64,000 nucleotides of DNA from Bacteriovoracaceae bacterium (GTDB taxonomy: Bacteria; Bdellovibrionota; Bacteriovoracia; Bacteriovoracales; Bacteriovoracaceae): the NCBI GenBank assembly GCA_021737405.1, contig JAIPEG010000004.1, forward strand, positions 124,001 to 188,000. Direction: 5' to 3'. Both the position numbers and the translations under genes were made by a program. The notes below the pieces were generated by a model, which worked only from the letters and a program-made list of their open reading frames with translations, ran no database searches and was not told the DNA's origin. This document shows positions 34,662 through 44,073 of the stretch, piece after piece; the first letter of the stretch is position 1; every line of letters begins with the position of its first letter.

Positions 34662-35456
34662 ATGGAAGCATCTATTCATGAAATGGCGATTGTATCCCCA
34701 GACGCTAAATTAGCAGAAGGTGTCGTTGTAGGTCCTTTTTCAATTATTGGTCCTAATGTTGTGCTTGGAAAGGACACGATTGTTCATGCCCATGTGAAAA
34801 TTGAAGGTCATACAGTTATTGGAGAGCGAAATGAGTTTTACTCTTTCTGTACGATAGGGGCTCCTCCACAAGATTTAACGTATGAGGGCGAGCCCACTGA
34901 GACGATCATAGGTGATGAGAATATCTTTAGAGAGTACGTTAGCATTCACAGAGGGACTCAAAAAGATCGAGGCAAAACAACTATCGGAAATAAGTCTTTA
35001 TTCATGTCTTATGTTCACCTTGGTCATGATGTTGATTTTGGAAGTCATTGCATAGTCGCGAACTCTACTAACTTTGCCGGGCACGTAAAGGTCGGTGATA
35101 AGGTCATTATTGGTGGAGGGTGCAATATCTCTCAATTTGTAAGTCTAGGTACTGGTTCTTATTTAGGGGGTGCTTCTGCCATAGATCGAGACATTCCAAC
35201 ATTTTGTACAGCTTACGGTAATCGCGTAAGGTTAAAGGGGATTAATATTATTGGTCTTCGTCGAAATGGTCATTCAAAACAGATTATCACTGAAGTTGTA
35301 GATTTCTATAGAATGATGGAGTCAAGCCCTTTAAGCCCAAGAGCCTTTGTTGAACATGAGGAACTCATGGTTGAGTTTCAAAATAATGAAGTCATCGATC
35401 AGATGGTTTCCGAAATAAGAAAGAGTGAAGTTGGAATTGCTCCGTTTATGTCTTAA
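34662..35456 (+). CDS. lpxA: UDP-N-acetylglucosamine acyltransferase
   Basis: 264 aa, the family length. A trimeric left-handed beta-helix with hexapeptide repeats (IHEMAIVSPDAKLAEGVVVG). The catalytic histidine is in YVHLGHDVDFG, and CTAYGNRVRLKGINIIGLRR follows at the end of the helix. It makes the first acylation of lipid A. Enzymes of this family may prefer UDP-GlcNAc or its 3-amino analogue; the oxidoreductase downstream makes the latter possible. Confidence 0.96.
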   Translation: MEASIHEMAIVSPDAKLAEGVVVGPFSIIGPNVVLGKDTIVHAHVKIEGHTVIGERNEFYSFCTIGAPPQDLTYEGEPTETIIGDENIFREYVSIHRGTQKDRGKTTIGNKSLFMSYVHLGHDVDFGSHCIVANSTNFAGHVKVGDKVIIGGGCNISQFVSLGTGSYLGGASAIDRDIPTFCTAYGNRVRLKGINIIGLRRNGHSKQIITEVVDFYRMMESSPLSPRAFVEHEELMVEFQNNEVIDQMVSEIRKSEVGIAPFMS

Positions 35457-35467
35457 GGAGGTCCATT

Positions 35468-36406
35468 GTGATTAAAGTCGTTCTCTTTGGTCTAGGTCAC
35501 TTAGGTAAGTGGCATGCTGACAAGATTATTGCCTTACCAGATGCTAAATTAGTTGCTGTCGTTGATCCAAACCCTAAAACATCAGAAATCCTTAAAGAAA
35601 AAGGCATCGATGTGCCAGTCTTTAAAGATCTGGCCAATTGTGCCATTCCTTTTGATGCTGGCATTGTGGTCACTCCAACATCCCTCCATTTTAACTTATG
35701 TATTGAGCTTGTTGCTCTTGGAAAACATGTCTTTTGTGAAAAGCCAATGACTTCAACTTTTGAAGAATCAATAGAGCTTGAAAAAATGGTTAATGAGCGC
35801 AAGGTTGTTTTTCAAGTCGGTCACAGTGAAAGATTTCATTCAGTATGGAAAGAAGTCATGAAGAAAGATCAATACTTTGTTGGTCAGCCTATTTTTCATT
35901 TAGAGAGGCAAGCGGCTTTTAAGGGACGGGCAACAGATGTTGATGTAGTTCAAGACCTCATGATTCATGATCTTGATATTCTTCTTTATTTAATAAATGA
36001 GCGTCCCTTTAAGGTAACGGCCTTTGGAAAAAAAATAAGAACGGACAAATGGGATTATGCTGAAGCTCATTTTGAATATTCTTCGGGAATAATGGCCACA
36101 ATAAAAGTTGGCCGAAACTATATCCGTGAAGTCAGAAATTTCGAAATTATCAATGAAGCGGGAACCTTATTTGTGGACTTGTTTGAAAAGAAACTAATTG
36201 AGGCTCCAGGTAAAGAGGATCGTGAATTTGTTGTAGAGAGCTCATATGATGCCAGGGATCATCTACTTGAAGAGCATATAGCTTTTTACAAGGCCATAAA
36301 AGGTAATGGTGACATTCCTGTTACTGTAGAAGACGGACGAAATGCCGTTTATCTTGTCGAAAAAGTTCTATCGGCCATAGAGTCTGGTCAAACTGAAAAA
36401 TGCTAA
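35468..36406 (+). CDS. Gfo/Idh/MocA-family NAD-dependent oxidoreductase, possibly GnnA-like
   Basis: 312 aa from GTG with AAGGAGG upstream. Rossmann start VVLFGLGHLGKWHADKI, the family lysine in CEKPMT, and the catalytic helix VVQDLMIHDLDILLY. It lies between lpxA and lpxB, and its last 7 bases overlap lpxB. In organisms whose lipid A contains 2,3-diaminoglucose, GnnA of this family oxidises the 3-OH of UDP-GlcNAc and GnnB transaminates it. Bdellovibrio lipid A is known to have that sugar. A GnnA role is therefore a reasoned inference; no GnnB gene is in the window. Confidence 0.85.
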   Translation: MIKVVLFGLGHLGKWHADKIIALPDAKLVAVVDPNPKTSEILKEKGIDVPVFKDLANCAIPFDAGIVVTPTSLHFNLCIELVALGKHVFCEKPMTSTFEESIELEKMVNERKVVFQVGHSERFHSVWKEVMKKDQYFVGQPIFHLERQAAFKGRATDVDVVQDLMIHDLDILLYLINERPFKVTAFGKKIRTDKWDYAEAHFEYSSGIMATIKVGRNYIREVRNFEIINEAGTLFVDLFEKKLIEAPGKEDREFVVESSYDARDHLLEEHIAFYKAIKGNGDIPVTVEDGRNAVYLVEKVLSAIESGQTEKC

Positions 36407-37554
36407 AAGAAAATTGTCTCATTATTGCAGGAGAAAAATCAGGAGAGGAGCACGCCATGAGCTTTCTTCCCGATCTTCTAAGATCAAATGAAGAAATCTC
36501 TCTTTTTGGGGTTGGTGGCGATGAGATGGAAAAGTCTGGTGTAGAGCTTTTATTTCACTTGAAGGATTTCTCTTCATGGGGATTTAGCGAGGTCATTCAT
36601 AAAATCCCTTTTTATTTTAAGGCCTTAAGTAAAATTGTTGAAGAGGTGAAGAGTCGAAATTGTAAAACAGCGATTCTTATAGACTTTCAAGACTTTAATT
36701 TGAGACTAGCAAAGAGATTAAAGAAAGAGGGAGTTAATGTTCTCTACTACGTTGCTCCTCAAGCTTGGGCATGGAAGGCTTGGAGGGCCGAGGTCCTAGG
36801 AAAAACAGTGCATACCCTTTTTACGATCATTCCTTTTGAAAAAAAATGGTTTCTTGATCGTGGAGTTTCTCAAGTTAAATCCGTTCCTCATCCCCTTTGG
36901 TTTCATTACCAAAGTATTTTAGAAAATAAGAGTAAGGGTATTTCTAAAAGATTATTAGCAGACATAGGCGATGAACCGAGAGTGCTTTGTTTACCTGGAA
37001 GCCGAAATTTTGAGGTCAAAAACCTATTACCAATTTTTACAAAAGCATTAAGTGAATTTCCCAAAGCTAAGGTTGGAATAGTCCTGTCGCCCAATGTGAA
37101 AAAAGAACTATATTCTCCTTATTTAAAGTACTTTTCTCATCAGTGGGATCATGATCAAATTTCAGATGCCTTGCTGTGGGCGGATCTTGCTTTGGCCGCA
37201 AGTGGCACCGTAACACTTACATGTGCTCTCTTTGAAGTTCCCACTATCGTTTGTTACAAAACTTCTTTATTAAATGAATATATTTTCCATACATTCTTAA
37301 ATTATGACGGACCTATTTCCTTGGCGAATATTGTCCACAATGAACAGGTTTTTCCTGAATATGTGCAGGAGAGGGCTACTGAATACAACATAGTATTGGC
37401 GCTTAAAGAGTGGCTAAGTGATGAAAGTAAATATCAGGCAGTGAAGGAAAAATTGGCCCTTACAAAGTCCCTTGTTCACGGCGAACTTAATAATATTGGT
37501 GAATTTATGGGAGATGTTATAAATTTGAGGAAGGAGAATAATATTGAGCGTTGA
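36400..37554 (+). CDS. lpxB: Lipid-A-disaccharide synthase
   Basis: 384 aa, start overlapping the oxidoreductase stop. GT19 fold: IIAGEKSGEEHA at the start, GVGGDEM, then VAPQAWAWKAWRAEVL and CLPGSRNFEV, and the acceptor-side motif ALAASGTVTLT. It joins UDP-diacylglucosamine and lipid X into the lipid A disaccharide at the inner membrane. Confidence 0.95.
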   Translation: MLKENCLIIAGEKSGEEHAMSFLPDLLRSNEEISLFGVGGDEMEKSGVELLFHLKDFSSWGFSEVIHKIPFYFKALSKIVEEVKSRNCKTAILIDFQDFNLRLAKRLKKEGVNVLYYVAPQAWAWKAWRAEVLGKTVHTLFTIIPFEKKWFLDRGVSQVKSVPHPLWFHYQSILENKSKGISKRLLADIGDEPRVLCLPGSRNFEVKNLLPIFTKALSEFPKAKVGIVLSPNVKKELYSPYLKYFSHQWDHDQISDALLWADLALAASGTVTLTCALFEVPTIVCYKTSLLNEYIFHTFLNYDGPISLANIVHNEQVFPEYVQERATEYNIVLALKEWLSDESKYQAVKEKLALTKSLVHGELNNIGEFMGDVINLRKENNIER

Positions 37555-38611
37555 TAATCCTATCCTTAAATTCTTTTTGAATCTTCTCTATCCTTTAGCA
37601 TTATTGTGGGATGGTGTTTATCGATTTCGTCGATTTCTTTATAATTATGACTTTTTTAAATCAGAGAAATTTCAGGTTCCTATCATTTCGGTGGGTAACC
37701 TAACCTTTGGAGGAACAGGAAAGACCCCGTTCACGATTTGGCTTAGTGAATATTTAAACGAAAAAAATAAGAAGGTCATGGTCCTCTCAAGGGGATACAA
37801 GGGAAAGCTTGAAAATAGTAGCGGTATTCTCCGATCTGGAAAAAGGTTAGGTTTCAACCCATTTGAGTATGGTGATGAGGCCTTATTGTTAGTGAGAAGA
37901 TTAAAAAATGCTGTCGTCGTTGTAGGAAAAAATCGAAAGGAAAATTTAGAGTTTTATTTTGATAAGGAGCTTCCTGACGTCGTATTGCTTGATGATGGCC
38001 ACCAACATTTAAAGCTAAAAAGAAATTTAAATATCGTTTTATTTGACGCTTTGATGGCCCCAGAGCGCTACAAAGTCGCTCCACTAGGCTATATGAGAGA
38101 AGGCTTTTCTGCTTTAAAAGACGCAGACCTTATCGTTATTGGTCGTGCTTCACAGGTAAATAGTGATCGCCTTAAGGATTTAAAGGGTCTTATCAAAAAA
38201 CATTGTAACCCCGGTGTAAAGTTCTCTCTTATGGATTATCGTCCTACGGGCTTCTTTAATTCTTCTTACGAGTTGAGTAAGACAAAAGAGCAGATGCAGG
38301 GAAAGAAAGTCATTTGCTTGGCGGGAATCGCTTCCCCGGAGTCTTTCTTTAACCTTGTCGAATCAATTGGTGCGGATGTAATTGAAAGGTTGTCTTTTCC
38401 TGATCATTATTTCTTCGAAGTGGAGGAAGTAAAAGAAATTATCGATCGCGCACATATTGAAAATGCCTATGTGGTCACTACAGAGAAGGACATTGTTAAA
38501 ATTAGAAGAATAATTGACGATCCCAGTCTTCTTTATCTTGAAATTCAAGTCGATTTTCTATCTGGTAAGGAAGAAGCCCTAGAAATAATTTCTCAAGCTA
38601 TTGAAAATTAA
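37544..38611 (+). CDS. lpxK: Tetraacyldisaccharide 4'-kinase
   Basis: 355 aa from a TTG with AAGGAG upstream, overlapping lpxB by 11 bases. One N-terminal membrane helix, then PIISVGNLTFGGTGKTPFT with the P-loop GGTGKT, and DVVLLDDGHQHLKLKR. It phosphorylates the 4' position of lipid A. Its presence suggests a 4'-phosphate is made at least transiently, whatever later modification occurs. Confidence 0.95.
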   Translation: MSVDNPILKFFLNLLYPLALLWDGVYRFRRFLYNYDFFKSEKFQVPIISVGNLTFGGTGKTPFTIWLSEYLNEKNKKVMVLSRGYKGKLENSSGILRSGKRLGFNPFEYGDEALLLVRRLKNAVVVVGKNRKENLEFYFDKELPDVVLLDDGHQHLKLKRNLNIVLFDALMAPERYKVAPLGYMREGFSALKDADLIVIGRASQVNSDRLKDLKGLIKKHCNPGVKFSLMDYRPTGFFNSSYELSKTKEQMQGKKVICLAGIASPESFFNLVESIGADVIERLSFPDHYFFEVEEVKEIIDRAHIENAYVVTTEKDIVKIRRIIDDPSLLYLEIQVDFLSGKEEALEIISQAIEN

Positions 38612-38633
38612 TGGATCTGATAGACTTAAGGGT

Positions 38634-39743
38634 GTGACGACAGCTCTGAATTCTAAAATTAAAATCTTTATTTTATCCTCACTATATTTAAGTGTTTTAA
38701 GTTCGTGTGCGACTAAAAAAGACACTGATTTTATGGAGATTGATTCTGAGGCAGTAGAAACGAATCTAAAGTTAGATGAGAAAAAGTTAAAAAGGTTTGC
38801 AGTTAAAAATATTTCCGAACCTCAAATAAAAGAAACTTTCACAAAAAAGAACAAGCCTTCCATTCCCGCAGCAAAAAAATTCAAAAGTAAAAACACAAGT
38901 GAGCGTTCAAAAAAATCAAAAGTAAAAAGAATAGACCATTTAAAACTAGTTAAAGGCCTCTATCCTATAGACTATCCTGAAGCCTTTAAAAATTACGACA
39001 AAAAATCAAAGAAGGCATGGGGGCTTTCAAGGCCAAAAATATTCCTTGGTGAAAAGTTCACTTTTAAAGTCGCTTATTTAGGTATTACTGCAGGTCATAT
39101 TCAAATGGAAACTCTGCCTGTTGTAGAGATTGGTGAAGAGAGGGCTTATCACTTCAAGGCCCGCATGCGCTCTGCTCGCTACTATAGCTATATATACAAA
39201 TTAGACGACTCTTTGGAATCTTTCACTTCTGTAAATGACTTTATTCCGATGAAGTATGTTCTCTTACAGCGTGAAAGTGGTCAGAAAGTTGATGATTTAC
39301 AGCTCTTTGATAGAGGTGAACTTAAAACCTATCATTTTTATAAGAGACTAAAAAAAGGAAAGCGAAAAGAGCATGAGATAGAAAGGCCGATCCCTCGTTT
39401 TTTTCAGGACTCTTACTCAGCTCTCCATTTTGTTAGAGGGTTCCCTATGGAAAAGGGAGATAAGTACGAGTTTCCAATTGTGACACGTGGGAAAATATGG
39501 ATTTTAAAGATTAAGGTCGAAGGAAAAGAGACAATAGACGTTAATGGAAAGGAAATTAAAGCAATCCGTTTAAATGCTGAAACCCACTTTCCAGGGGTTT
39601 TGGAGAAAAAGGGCGATATTCTCTTTTGGTATTCGGCAGACGAACAAAAAAGGCTTTTAAAGTTTAAAGCTCATGTCAAGATTGGTGCAGTTGAGGGAGA
39701 GTTAGTCGATTATGTCCCTGGAAAAGAAATTGAAGCCCTTTGA
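38634..39743 (+). CDS. DUF3108-type lipoprotein
   Basis: About 369 aa from the GTG at 38634, with TAAGGG just upstream; a TTG at 38601 inside lpxK is a less likely start. Lipoprotein signal ending LSSC. Residues about 35-115 are Lys/Ser-rich and disordered. The DUF3108 beta domain starts at GEKFTFKVAYLGITAGHIQM and continues to the end (VEGELVDYVPGKE). DUF3108 proteins are periplasmic and uncharacterised; this one follows the lipid A genes and overlaps a glycosyltransferase, so an envelope role is likely. Confidence 0.8.
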   Translation: MTTALNSKIKIFILSSLYLSVLSSCATKKDTDFMEIDSEAVETNLKLDEKKLKRFAVKNISEPQIKETFTKKNKPSIPAAKKFKSKNTSERSKKSKVKRIDHLKLVKGLYPIDYPEAFKNYDKKSKKAWGLSRPKIFLGEKFTFKVAYLGITAGHIQMETLPVVEIGEERAYHFKARMRSARYYSYIYKLDDSLESFTSVNDFIPMKYVLLQRESGQKVDDLQLFDRGELKTYHFYKRLKKGKRKEHEIERPIPRFFQDSYSALHFVRGFPMEKGDKYEFPIVTRGKIWILKIKVEGKETIDVNGKEIKAIRLNAETHFPGVLEKKGDILFWYSADEQKRLLKFKAHVKIGAVEGELVDYVPGKEIEAL

Positions 39744-40929
39744 TGGCAAGACATTTTTTTATATGGGACTTACCAACCGGTGGGGAACGGAAGAGAGAAC
39801 TATTCTCAAAGACTGTCTTCTTGCCAAGAAACTTGGGGCCACTGTTTTCCTTTACACTTACAAGGACTCTGTACTCGATGAAAGGGCTAAAGAGAGAGGA
39901 ATAGAGTGTTTCTATCACCAAGGTAAGTTTGTTACAAAAGTCTATAAGTGGCATAAGCTTAGAAAACTAAAAAGCCTTCTGACAGAATTAAATGTAAATG
40001 TCGTTCATTGTTATGACATAAAAGTTTTGTGGCCACTGTGCTTTTATATGCGCTCCTTACCTCTGGTTCCCCTTGTTTTTACTCTAAGTAATGACTTGAA
40101 AAATTACTATCGAGACTTTTGGTATCGGCCTCTCATTGAAAGAGTAGATCAAGTACTATTACCTATGGGTGAGATGGTGGAAAATGTTTGGGGTCACTTA
40201 GGCATACCCCCTCGTAAGATTGAATTTGTGGGCCTTGGTTTAAAACCTCTAAAAGCTTTGGCTGACGCGACAAATCCTCCTTTTAGATTCACGAATAAGC
40301 GCTGGTACATAGGTACGAATTTAAATGGCATCGAAACGAATACTCATTTCTTAGATACAGTCTTCCACTCGTTTAGAGTAATGATGGAAAAAGGTCTTGA
40401 TGAAAAAAATTATACATTCGCTCTTTGTAATGAGCGGGTCTGGTCGGAGTGCGTTTTAACAAACGAATTACGCCGCCAGGTAAAGGATTGGGGTCTCGAA
40501 GAGCATGTGGCGTTTGTTGATGAGAGTAATGTAGCCAAACATCAGTTAGACGTAGATCTATGGTTAGGCTTAGAGAGACGTGAGGATATAGAGGACTATG
40601 CTATCCAAGCCCTGCTAGATGGAAAGCCAGTGTGTATTCCAAGAACGGCCTTTTCAATGGAAATATTTAGAAGTTTCGGCGTTGTCGGAGAAACTTACTT
40701 AAAGGGTGATTCACGAGAGATTCGTGAAAAATGTGAAATGATTTTAAGGAACATTTCTACCTACGAAAAGAACCTTCATAAGTCCCATAAAGCGCTTAAA
40801 GAAACTTATGGTGATATTCTCTATGAGGCGAAAATGACAAAAATGTACCAAAAGCTTCTCAATAGAAGACGACGCCTTTGGAAAACAAAGCAGAAGAGAA
40901 AACTATCCAAACTTAACCCATTGAAATAG
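39712..40929 (+). CDS. Glycosyltransferase, GT-B fold (group 1-like)
   Basis: 405 aa; it overlaps the DUF3108 gene by 32 bases. N-terminal Rossmann-like half with LTNRWGTEERTILKDCLLAK and NVVHCYDIKVLWP, then a link GIPPRKIEFVGLGL and a C-terminal half with DLWLGLERREDIEDYAIQAL, in the position of the E-x7-E nucleotide-sugar motif of GT4 enzymes. The C-terminus is strongly basic (NRRRRLWKTKQKRKL), which could bind membrane. By position it probably acts on LPS core or a related envelope glycan; the sugar cannot be told. Confidence 0.8.
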   Translation: MSLEKKLKPFDGKTFFYMGLTNRWGTEERTILKDCLLAKKLGATVFLYTYKDSVLDERAKERGIECFYHQGKFVTKVYKWHKLRKLKSLLTELNVNVVHCYDIKVLWPLCFYMRSLPLVPLVFTLSNDLKNYYRDFWYRPLIERVDQVLLPMGEMVENVWGHLGIPPRKIEFVGLGLKPLKALADATNPPFRFTNKRWYIGTNLNGIETNTHFLDTVFHSFRVMMEKGLDEKNYTFALCNERVWSECVLTNELRRQVKDWGLEEHVAFVDESNVAKHQLDVDLWLGLERREDIEDYAIQALLDGKPVCIPRTAFSMEIFRSFGVVGETYLKGDSREIREKCEMILRNISTYEKNLHKSHKALKETYGDILYEAKMTKMYQKLLNRRRRLWKTKQKRKLSKLNPLK

Positions 40930-41173
40930 CGTTGAATTCCTTGTCAAAATCATTGACGCGGAGTGAATAATTTCCAATGCTATAGCTCTCTCTTGAAAGA
41001 TCTTTATAGTGTGAGAAAGGCTTAACAAAAGCCAACGTTTGCGTTATTCTTCGCGACCAAAATCAAAGAAATTTCAATGCTTACAGTAGTAAGGTTGAAA
41101 ACATTGGGCCTTGCCCATTGCTAACGAAAAAGATTCTTTTTCCAAGTGATTAAGAATCAAAAAGAGGTGTTTT

Positions 41174-42901
41174 ATGTCAACACAAGACATTAAACAAAAA
41201 TGGATGGAAAGTTTTGAAGTTGTTTTCGGCGAGGACGTCGAAGTTAAAGAAGCAACTCCATTTTCCGAGCTTCTCGATTCAGAGGAGACAAAAGATTTCG
41301 CAGAAGGTGAAGTCTACAACGGTAAGGTTATTAATATTGGACCTGACTACACAATGGTAGATATTGGCTACAAGCAAGAAGGCCTAGTATCGACAAGAGA
41401 GTTTTTAAACTACGATGGAACTCTTAAAATTAAGCAAGGTGAAACTATTGAAGTTTATCTCGACAAGCTCGAGTCTTCTATGGGGAACCTCGTTCTTTCA
41501 AAAGATAAGGCCGAAATTCTTAAAGCATGGGATAAAATTTCTGAAGCTTGTGAATCTGGTACTCCTCTAGAAGGTACTGTTGTTGCTAAGGTTAAGGGTG
41601 GTCTATCTGTCGATATCGGCGTTAAGGCATTCCTTCCTGGTTCACAAATTGATCTACGTCCAACTCGTTACCTTGATAAGTACATTGGTAAGAGAATGGA
41701 ATTTAAAGTTATCAAGTTTAACAAAAAACGTGGAAATATCGTTCTTTCTCGTCGTGCTATTCTTCAAGAAGAGCGCAACAAGATGAGAGGAGAAATCCTT
41801 GAGCAAATGCAAGAGGGAATGATCGTTAAAGGTATCGTTAAGAATATCACTGACTACGGTGCCTTTATTGATCTTGGTGGTATCGACGGTCTTCTCCATA
41901 TCACTGATATGTCTTGGGGACGTGTTAAGCATCCAAGTAACCTTCTTAACATTGGTGATGAAATCGAAGTTAAGATTCTTAAATTTGATAAAGATAAAGA
42001 GCGTGTTTCTCTTGGTCTTAAACAAGTTCAGCCAAACCCTTGGGAAGAAGCCCAGAGTAAGTATGTTGCTGGTAAGAAAGTTAGTGGAGAAATCGTATCT
42101 GTTAAAGATTACGGTATCTTTATCGAGCTTGACGACGGTATTGAAGGACTTATTCACGTTTCTGAAATGTCTTGGACAAACAAAATCAAAAACCCTGCAA
42201 AACATTTCACTGTTGGTGAGCAAGTTGAAGCTCAGGTTCTTGATGTTGACGTTGAAAACAAGAGAATCTCTCTTGGTCTTAAGCAACTTCAGCCTAACCC
42301 ATGGGATGATATCGCAGCAAAATTCCCTATTGGTAAAAAGGTTAAAGGAACAGTTAAGTCTATTGTCGACTTTGGTGTATTCATTGACCTTGGCGAAGAT
42401 GTAGATGCTCTTATTCACGTATCTGACCTTTCTTGGACTAAGAAAACAATTAACGTAAGTGATGTTTTCAAAGAAGGACAAGAAGTTGAAGCGGCGGTTG
42501 TTTCTCTAGATAAAGAAAACCAAAAGTTCTGTCTTGGTATTAAACAACTAGAGGAAGATCCTTGGAAGAAAATCGAAGAAAGACTTCCAGTTGGTGTAGT
42601 CGCAGAAGCTGAAGTTGTTCGTGTAACTGACTTTGGAGCTTTTGTTGAACTAGAAACTGGTATTGAAGGTCTCATTCATATTTCTGAACTTTCTGAAGAT
42701 AGAGTTGAAAAGCCGGAAGAAGTTGTTCAAAAAGGACAAGTTGTTAAGGCGATGATTATCTCAATTGATAAGGAAGCTAAGAAAATTGCTCTTTCCATGA
42801 AGTCTGCGGTTAACGCCGAAGCTGGTGGATTCAATTCTAAGGAAACAGTTCGTTCAGCAACACTTGCTGACAAACTTGCTGGCTTTAAAGTTGATGAGTA
42901 A
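41174..42901 (+). CDS. rpsA: 30S ribosomal protein S1
   Basis: 575 aa with six S1 (OB-fold) repeats, the full-length form; repeats 3-6 each carry G.I..I..FG.FV/I.L..G..GLIH.S and end in SLGLKQ-like strands. S1 brings mRNAs to the 30S subunit, which matters for messages with weak ribosome-binding sites. GAGGTG is well placed before the ATG. A 244-base leader region upstream has no gene and probably holds the promoter; I cannot fix a clear -35/-10 pair there. Confidence 0.97.
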   Translation: MSTQDIKQKWMESFEVVFGEDVEVKEATPFSELLDSEETKDFAEGEVYNGKVINIGPDYTMVDIGYKQEGLVSTREFLNYDGTLKIKQGETIEVYLDKLESSMGNLVLSKDKAEILKAWDKISEACESGTPLEGTVVAKVKGGLSVDIGVKAFLPGSQIDLRPTRYLDKYIGKRMEFKVIKFNKKRGNIVLSRRAILQEERNKMRGEILEQMQEGMIVKGIVKNITDYGAFIDLGGIDGLLHITDMSWGRVKHPSNLLNIGDEIEVKILKFDKDKERVSLGLKQVQPNPWEEAQSKYVAGKKVSGEIVSVKDYGIFIELDDGIEGLIHVSEMSWTNKIKNPAKHFTVGEQVEAQVLDVDVENKRISLGLKQLQPNPWDDIAAKFPIGKKVKGTVKSIVDFGVFIDLGEDVDALIHVSDLSWTKKTINVSDVFKEGQEVEAAVVSLDKENQKFCLGIKQLEEDPWKKIEERLPVGVVAEAEVVRVTDFGAFVELETGIEGLIHISELSEDRVEKPEEVVQKGQVVKAMIISIDKEAKKIALSMKSAVNAEAGGFNSKETVRSATLADKLAGFKVDE

Positions 42902-42924
42902 GATTAAACTAAATTAATCTAATG

Positions 42925-42953
42925 AAAGGCTCCCTTCGGGGAGCCTTTTTTTT
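42925..42953 (+). terminator. Strong terminator after rpsA (TTCG tetraloop)
   Basis: AAAGGCTCCC / GGGAGCCTTT stem closed by a TTCG tetraloop and followed by a run of Ts. Confidence 0.94.
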
Positions 42954-42968
42954 GGTCAAGGAACGGAC

Positions 42969-43223
42969 ATGAAGAAACTTTCAATATACCTAGTTTTATC
43001 TTTTATATTTGGCTGCTCCACGGGCCCTTATTCCCCTCCAGAGAGAGAGTACCTAAAGGATAGGGTATCAGTGAAGATTGTCCTTCAACAGGCACATGCA
43101 GCCTATGTACGGGGCTGTTTAATCGCTCATAAAGAGTACAAGAAACAGGGTGTAATTAAATATTGTAAGAATCTTGCTGATAAATATGTTGAAACAGATA
43201 TTCTTAAGATTATGGACCAATAG
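42969..43223 (+). CDS. Small lipoprotein
   Basis: 84 aa with AAGGAA upstream. Lipoprotein signal ending IFGC, then STGPYSPPERE, and a helical body with two further cysteines (RGCLIAHK, KYCKNLA). No family recognised. It lies between the rpsA terminator and a convergent transporter gene, with no own terminator visible. Confidence 0.75.
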   Translation: MKKLSIYLVLSFIFGCSTGPYSPPEREYLKDRVSVKIVLQQAHAAYVRGCLIAHKEYKKQGVIKYCKNLADKYVETDILKIMDQ

Positions 43224-43236
43224 ATCTATAGGAAGG

Positions 43237-44043
43237 CTATAAATCACCACAAAATTTAATGATGTTCTTAACTGAAACGAGAAAAAGAATAATGGCAAAA
43301 CCTCTTCGAAGCTGCTCCTGAGGAATTTTGTGAGCATAATAAGTCCCAATCTTTGAGAAGATGAGGCTTGTTGAAAGAACACCTAGAACTCCTGGTACAT
43401 AAATATAGCCATAGGTGTAAGGAGGGAGGGTCGCGGTATTAACAGGCTTTAAAAGTGTGGCGATAGTTCCAGTTAGAGCAATGATGAAGCCAATTGCTGC
43501 TGATATACCAACCGCTTGAGTAAGGGGGACTTTTTTCCAGGTCAAATAAGGGACGCTTATAGTGCCTCCTCCAATACCTAGAACTGCAGACTTAAACCCG
43601 ATAATATTGCCAATGAGAAAATTCCAAAAGCGAGTCGGTCTCGTCTCTCCCTGATCATTAACGTTGAAGCCAAACCACATTTTTAGCGCAATTAAGGCAA
43701 CATAAACCATGAGAATTGTCTCGAGAACCTTAGGCGGAATGCTCCTCACAAAAAAGGTCCCAATCACTGTTCCCATGATGACAAAGAAGCTAAGTTCCCA
43801 AAGCACCTTTTTATTTAAAGGACTTTTCTTATGATGATTCCAAGATGAGTAGAGGCTAGTAAAAAGGATAACGCCAAGAGAGGTGCGAGTGGCCATATAG
43901 ATCGCATGATGTGAGTCGACCCCCATTTTCTCCATGGCAAAGAGTAGGGCTGGAACCATGATTACGCCGCCGCCAATACCAAATAAGCCGCTGACACTAC
44001 CAACGAGTATTCCTAAGAATATGAAAAGAATAAAGGGATTCAC
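43237..44043 (-). CDS. TSUP-family membrane transporter (TauE/SafE)
   Basis: 268 aa with about eight TM helices in two similar halves, each opening with the family's glycine-rich motif: GLFGIGGGVIMVPAL in the first and AVLGIGGGTISVPYL in the second. The family exports or takes up sulphite, sulphoacetate and other organosulphur anions; the substrate here is not evident. It ends 13 bases from the convergent lipoprotein gene. Confidence 0.9.
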   Translation of the reverse strand: MNPFILFIFLGILVGSVSGLFGIGGGVIMVPALLFAMEKMGVDSHHAIYMATRTSLGVILFTSLYSSWNHHKKSPLNKKVLWELSFFVIMGTVIGTFFVRSIPPKVLETILMVYVALIALKMWFGFNVNDQGETRPTRFWNFLIGNIIGFKSAVLGIGGGTISVPYLTWKKVPLTQAVGISAAIGFIIALTGTIATLLKPVNTATLPPYTYGYIYVPGVLGVLSTSLIFSKIGTYYAHKIPQEQLRRGFAIILFLVSVKNIIKFCGDL

Positions 44044-44073
44044 AAAGCCAGTTTAATCTATGTGGCTTGGTAA

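Noticed and set aside
41859-42404. 181-codon plus-strand frame overlapping rpsA
   Set aside because: Leu/Ser-rich shadow of rpsA in another frame, caused by the same repeated codons.
41654-42481. 275-codon open frame on the minus strand inside rpsA
   Set aside because: It is antisense to the repeated S1 domains; their codon bias removes stops on the opposite strand. No ribosome site and a composition unlike real proteins here.
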